Below, one piece after another: positions 61,435 to 64,000 of a DNA stretch of 64,000 nt (positions are counted from its first letter, which is position 1; each line of letters begins with the position of its first letter). Location of the stretch: contig NZ_JAENXS010000002.1 of NCBI RefSeq assembly GCF_016612535.1, positions 496,001 through 560,000 of the forward strand. Reading direction: 5' to 3'. Position numbers and translations under genes: made by a program. The stretch comes from Bradyrhizobium diazoefficiens. GTDB lineage: Bacteria > Pseudomonadota > Alphaproteobacteria > Rhizobiales > Xanthobacteraceae. The notes below the pieces were generated by a model, which was not told the origin of the DNA, did no database searches, and worked only from the letters and a program-made list of their open reading frames with translations.

Positions 61435-63324
61435 CTACAGGAATCCGATCGAGATCCAGGGGAAGACCGCAACGATGATCAGTCCCACCAGCAGCGCCAG
61501 CAGATAGCCCCAGATCGGCCTGATGCCTTCGGCCGGATCGACCTTTCCGATGGCGCAGGCGGCATAATAGCCGACGCCGAACGGCGGCGCGAATAGCCCG
61601 ATACCCATCGCCAGAATGATGATCATGGCGTAGTGCACCTCGTGCACGCCGACGAGGCGCGCGATCGGAAACAGCAGCGGCCCGAACAATACGATCGCCG
61701 GAATGCCTTCCAGCACGCTGCCGAGGACCACGAAGGCCAGAATCGAGACGGCGATGAAGGTCGCGGATCCCCCCGGCAGGCCCGTCATGGAGGCCGCCAA
61801 CTCGCGCGAGAAGCCGGACTGGGTCAGGCCCCAGGCCATGCCGGTCGCAGTGCCAATGATCAGCAGGATGGCGCCCGACAGCGCCGCGGTCTCGACCAGC
61901 ATCGGAAATAGTCGTCGCCAATCGAAGCGGCGGTAGACGAGGATTCCGACAATGGCGCCATAGACGATGCCGATGGTTGAGACTTCGGTCGCGGTGGCAA
62001 TGCCCTCGACCACTGCGTAACGGATCACGAAGGGCAACGCGAGCGCGGGCAGGGCGACGATAAAGGTCCTGCCGATCTCGGACGCAGTGGCGCGGCGGAC
62101 ATGGCTCATGTCCTCGTGGCGGTAGCGCCACCGCACCAGCATACAAAGCGTGACCGCGAGCACGACGCCGGGCAGGAGGCCGCCGGTGAACAGCGCCGCG
62201 ATGGAGACGCCAGTGACCGAGCCGATCGTGATCAGCACAAGGCTGGGCGGGATGGTTTCGGTTTGGGCACCGGTCGCCGCAAGCAGCGCGACGAGATCAC
62301 CGGGCTTGGCGCCGCGCTGCTTCATCTCGGGGAACAGCACCGGGGCGACCGCCGCCATGTCGGCCGCCTTGGCGCCGGAGATACCGGAGACAAGGTACAT
62401 CGCGCCGACCAGCACGTAATTCAGGCCGCCGCGGACATGGCCGAGCAGGCTCGCCAAAAACGCCACCATGGCCTTCGCCATGCCGGTCATCTCGATCAGG
62501 AGCCCTAAGAACACGAATAGCGGCACCGAGAGCAGAATGAGATGGCTCATGCCCTCGTCCATCCGCCCGACCAGCACCATCACCGGCGTGCGCGTCGTCA
62601 GCGCCAGATAGCCGAAGATCGCCAGCCCAAAGCCGAACGCAATGGGAACGCCGGCAAAGACGCAGAAGCCGGCAACCCCGACGAAGAAGATGACGAGGTT
62701 GAGATTGCCGAGCGGCCGCAGATAAGGTTGCGCGAGCCAGAACAGACCGATGATGACTGCAACGGAGATCACGGCCGTCAGCACCATGCGGTAATCGGCG
62801 GCGCGCAACAGCCGCAGCAGCGCGAACACCGCCATCAAGCAGATGCCGGCCGGCAGCGCCGTGGCGCGCCACATGTTCGAGATCTGGAGCGCTGGCGTGG
62901 TGATGAAGCTTTCCTCGTAGGCGTACTCGGCCGATGGCCAGACGATCAGCGCCAGGAACGCCAGTGCCGCGCAGGTCGCGACCACATCGAGATAGGCGCG
63001 CATGGCCGGCCCCGCGCTGGCGACAATTGCCGTCATGCGCATGTGCTCGGAGCGACGGAACGCGACCGCCGCGCCCAGCATGGCGAGCCACAGGAACAGG
63101 ATCGAGGCGAGCTCATCCGACCAGATCAGTGGCCGGTGCACGCCGTAGCGCGCGACCACGCCGGCAAACAGGATCACGATCTCGGCGACCACCAAAATGG
63201 CCGCCGGGACTTCGACCGCGAGGCCGAGCACGCGCTCCAGTGAAGCCAGCAACGAAGGTCGGCGAGGGGACTGAACAGCCACCTCGCCCACCACGTCGGT
63301 CACTTCAGCTTCGACATGAGCCAT
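61435..63324 (-). CDS. Fused TRAP transporter permease (DctQ-DctM)
   Basis: The 629-residue protein joins a DctQ-like N-terminal part (about 25-200: HRPLIWSDELASILFLWLAM) and a DctM-like part (about 215-629) with SGISGAKAADMAAVAPVLFP and LAATGAQTETIPPSLVL. Fusion of the small and large permease subunits is known in TRAP systems. The gene is followed by the acyl-CoA synthetase and preceded by a DctP gene, so all three form one operon. Confidence 0.88.
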   Translation of the reverse strand: MAHVEAEVTDVVGEVAVQSPRRPSLLASLERVLGLAVEVPAAILVVAEIVILFAGVVARYGVHRPLIWSDELASILFLWLAMLGAAVAFRRSEHMRMTAIVASAGPAMRAYLDVVATCAALAFLALIVWPSAEYAYEESFITTPALQISNMWRATALPAGICLMAVFALLRLLRAADYRMVLTAVISVAVIIGLFWLAQPYLRPLGNLNLVIFFVGVAGFCVFAGVPIAFGFGLAIFGYLALTTRTPVMVLVGRMDEGMSHLILLSVPLFVFLGLLIEMTGMAKAMVAFLASLLGHVRGGLNYVLVGAMYLVSGISGAKAADMAAVAPVLFPEMKQRGAKPGDLVALLAATGAQTETIPPSLVLITIGSVTGVSIAALFTGGLLPGVVLAVTLCMLVRWRYRHEDMSHVRRATASEIGRTFIVALPALALPFVIRYAVVEGIATATEVSTIGIVYGAIVGILVYRRFDWRRLFPMLVETAALSGAILLIIGTATGMAWGLTQSGFSRELAASMTGLPGGSATFIAVSILAFVVLGSVLEGIPAIVLFGPLLFPIARLVGVHEVHYAMIIILAMGIGLFAPPFGVGYYAACAIGKVDPAEGIRPIWGYLLALLVGLIIVAVFPWISIGFL

Positions 63325-63339
63325 GACGGCCCCAACACG

Positions 63340-64000
63340 TTACGACAGCTTGCCGGCGGCCTTTTCCAGCAGCGCCCAGGCCTGATCGCCATATTTGCCT
63401 TTCCACTCGGCGTAGAAGCCGGCAGCGCGCAGCTTGTCGCGGAACGGTGCGACCGCCGGCTGGTTGAAGGTCAGGCCTTTGCCCGCCAGCTCCTGCTGGA
63501 GATTGGCGTTGAGCTTGGCGGTATCCTCGCGCTCCTTGACGGCGGCGGCGTTGATGTTCTTGGCGACGATGGTGCGCACGTCCTGTGGGAGCTTTTCCCA
63601 GGCGCGGCGGTTGGCCAGGAACCAGAAGCCGTCCCACATGTGGTTCGTCAGCGAGCAGTACTTCTGCACCTCGTAGAGCTTTGCGGTCGAGATGATCGCC
63701 AGCGGGTTCTCCTGGCCCTCGACGATCTTGGTCTGGAGCGCGGAATAGACCTCGCTGAAATTGATCGAGGCGGGCGAAGCATCGAACGCCTTGAACATCG
63801 ATGTCCACAGCGGTGACACCGGCACGCGGATCTTGAAGCCCTTGAAATCATCCGGGCCGTTGATCGGCTTGGTCGACGATGTCGTCTGGCGGAAGCCGTT
63901 GTCCCAGATCTTGTCCATGACCTCGAGGCCGGCCTTCTTGATCTCGCCGCGGACATAGGCGCCGAGGTCGCCGTCCATGGCCTTCCAGACCGTGGGGTAG
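63340..64000 (-). CDS. TRAP transporter solute-binding protein (DctP), 5' end outside window
   Basis: The visible 219 residues lack a signal sequence because the start lies beyond base 64000; the frame is open to the edge (YPTVWKAMDGDLGAYVRG). GFRQTTSSTKPINGPDDFKG and FKIRVPVSPLWTSMFKAFDA correspond to the conserved Arg-containing ligand-binding segment of DctP proteins; NHMWDGFWFLANRRAWEKLP follows the usual pattern. It feeds the fused permease encoded 15 bases downstream. Confidence 0.87.
   Translation of the reverse strand, partial: YPTVWKAMDGDLGAYVRGEIKKAGLEVMDKIWDNGFRQTTSSTKPINGPDDFKGFKIRVPVSPLWTSMFKAFDASPASINFSEVYSALQTKIVEGQENPLAIISTAKLYEVQKYCSLTNHMWDGFWFLANRRAWEKLPQDVRTIVAKNINAAAVKEREDTAKLNANLQQELAGKGLTFNQPAVAPFRDKLRAAGFYAEWKGKYGDQAWALLEKAAGKLS

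Noticed and set aside
59602..61596. 664-codon frame opposite the acyl-CoA synthetase
   Set aside because: Shadow of a well-supported gene; no domain pattern and Arg/His/Asp-rich as expected for antisense frames.
1..64000. CRISPR array or cas genes
   Set aside because: No regularly spaced direct repeats and no Cas-like protein seen.

Overview
The window reads as chromosomal DNA of a Bradyrhizobium-like alphaproteobacterium (order Hyphomicrobiales). The basis is high GC with strong third-position GC bias, a nasT-nasS-nirA nitrate-assimilation locus, an alphaproteobacterial F1-ATPase zeta inhibitor, DUF1993 and LTXXQ proteins, two TRAP transporter sets, and the interspersed inverted repeats common in these genomes. 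Species assignment is inference.

Layout. 0.3-2.0 kb: nitrate-responsive regulators nasT-nasS. 2.0-7.3 kb: a compact, visibly more AT-rich island inserted between nasS and nirA. On + it carries a MazG-like protein and a uracil-DNA-glycosylase-like protein. Convergent on - is a tightly overlapping operon: acyl-carrier-like protein, XRE repressor, ImmA/IrrE metallopeptidase fused to a chagasin-type cysteine-protease-inhibitor domain, papain-like protease, and a thymidylate-synthase-like protein. 7.4-11.1 kb: NtrC/sigma54-type promoter, long leader, nirA and an Fe-S flavoprotein reductase. 11.5-14.1 kb: 5-oxoprolinase pxpBCA. 14.3-19 kb: RraA-like and cupin genes, secreted proteins, cyclohexadienyl dehydratase (pheC), DUF1993. 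19.2-24.6 kb: hydroxyacid dehydrogenase plus a sugar-type ABC importer. 25-32.4 kb: LTXXQ protein, a response regulator, small proteins, glk, pncA, a PhaC-like hydrolase, nadE. 32.8-36.4 kb: sugar isomerase-like gene, ilvD, a repeat. 36.7 kb: tRNA-Ser(UGA). 37.7-40.9 kb: a second AT-rich accessory block with HD dNTPase-like, YwgA-like and Panacea (DUF4065) genes. 41-46 kb: small and secreted hypothetical proteins. 46.3-55 kb: rlpA, an epoxide-hydrolase-like gene, and the housekeeping run dacC-tmk-holB-metG-tatD-MBL. 55-64 kb: a TRAP operon, an autotransporter, an acyl-CoA synthetase and a second TRAP system cut by the window end.

Best candidate for undescribed biology: the 2.3-7.3 kb island. 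A protease (papain-like, Cys-His-Asn all present) is encoded immediately after a protein that combines the metallopeptidase type known to cleave XRE repressors with a domain type known to inhibit papain-like proteases. The XRE repressor is encoded just before it, and a perfect 19-bp palindrome lies between the -35 and -10 of the operon promoter. This looks like a self-regulated, protease-armed stress or anti-phage module with nucleotide-metabolism partners. The family assignments come from motifs I can see; the combined function is inference.
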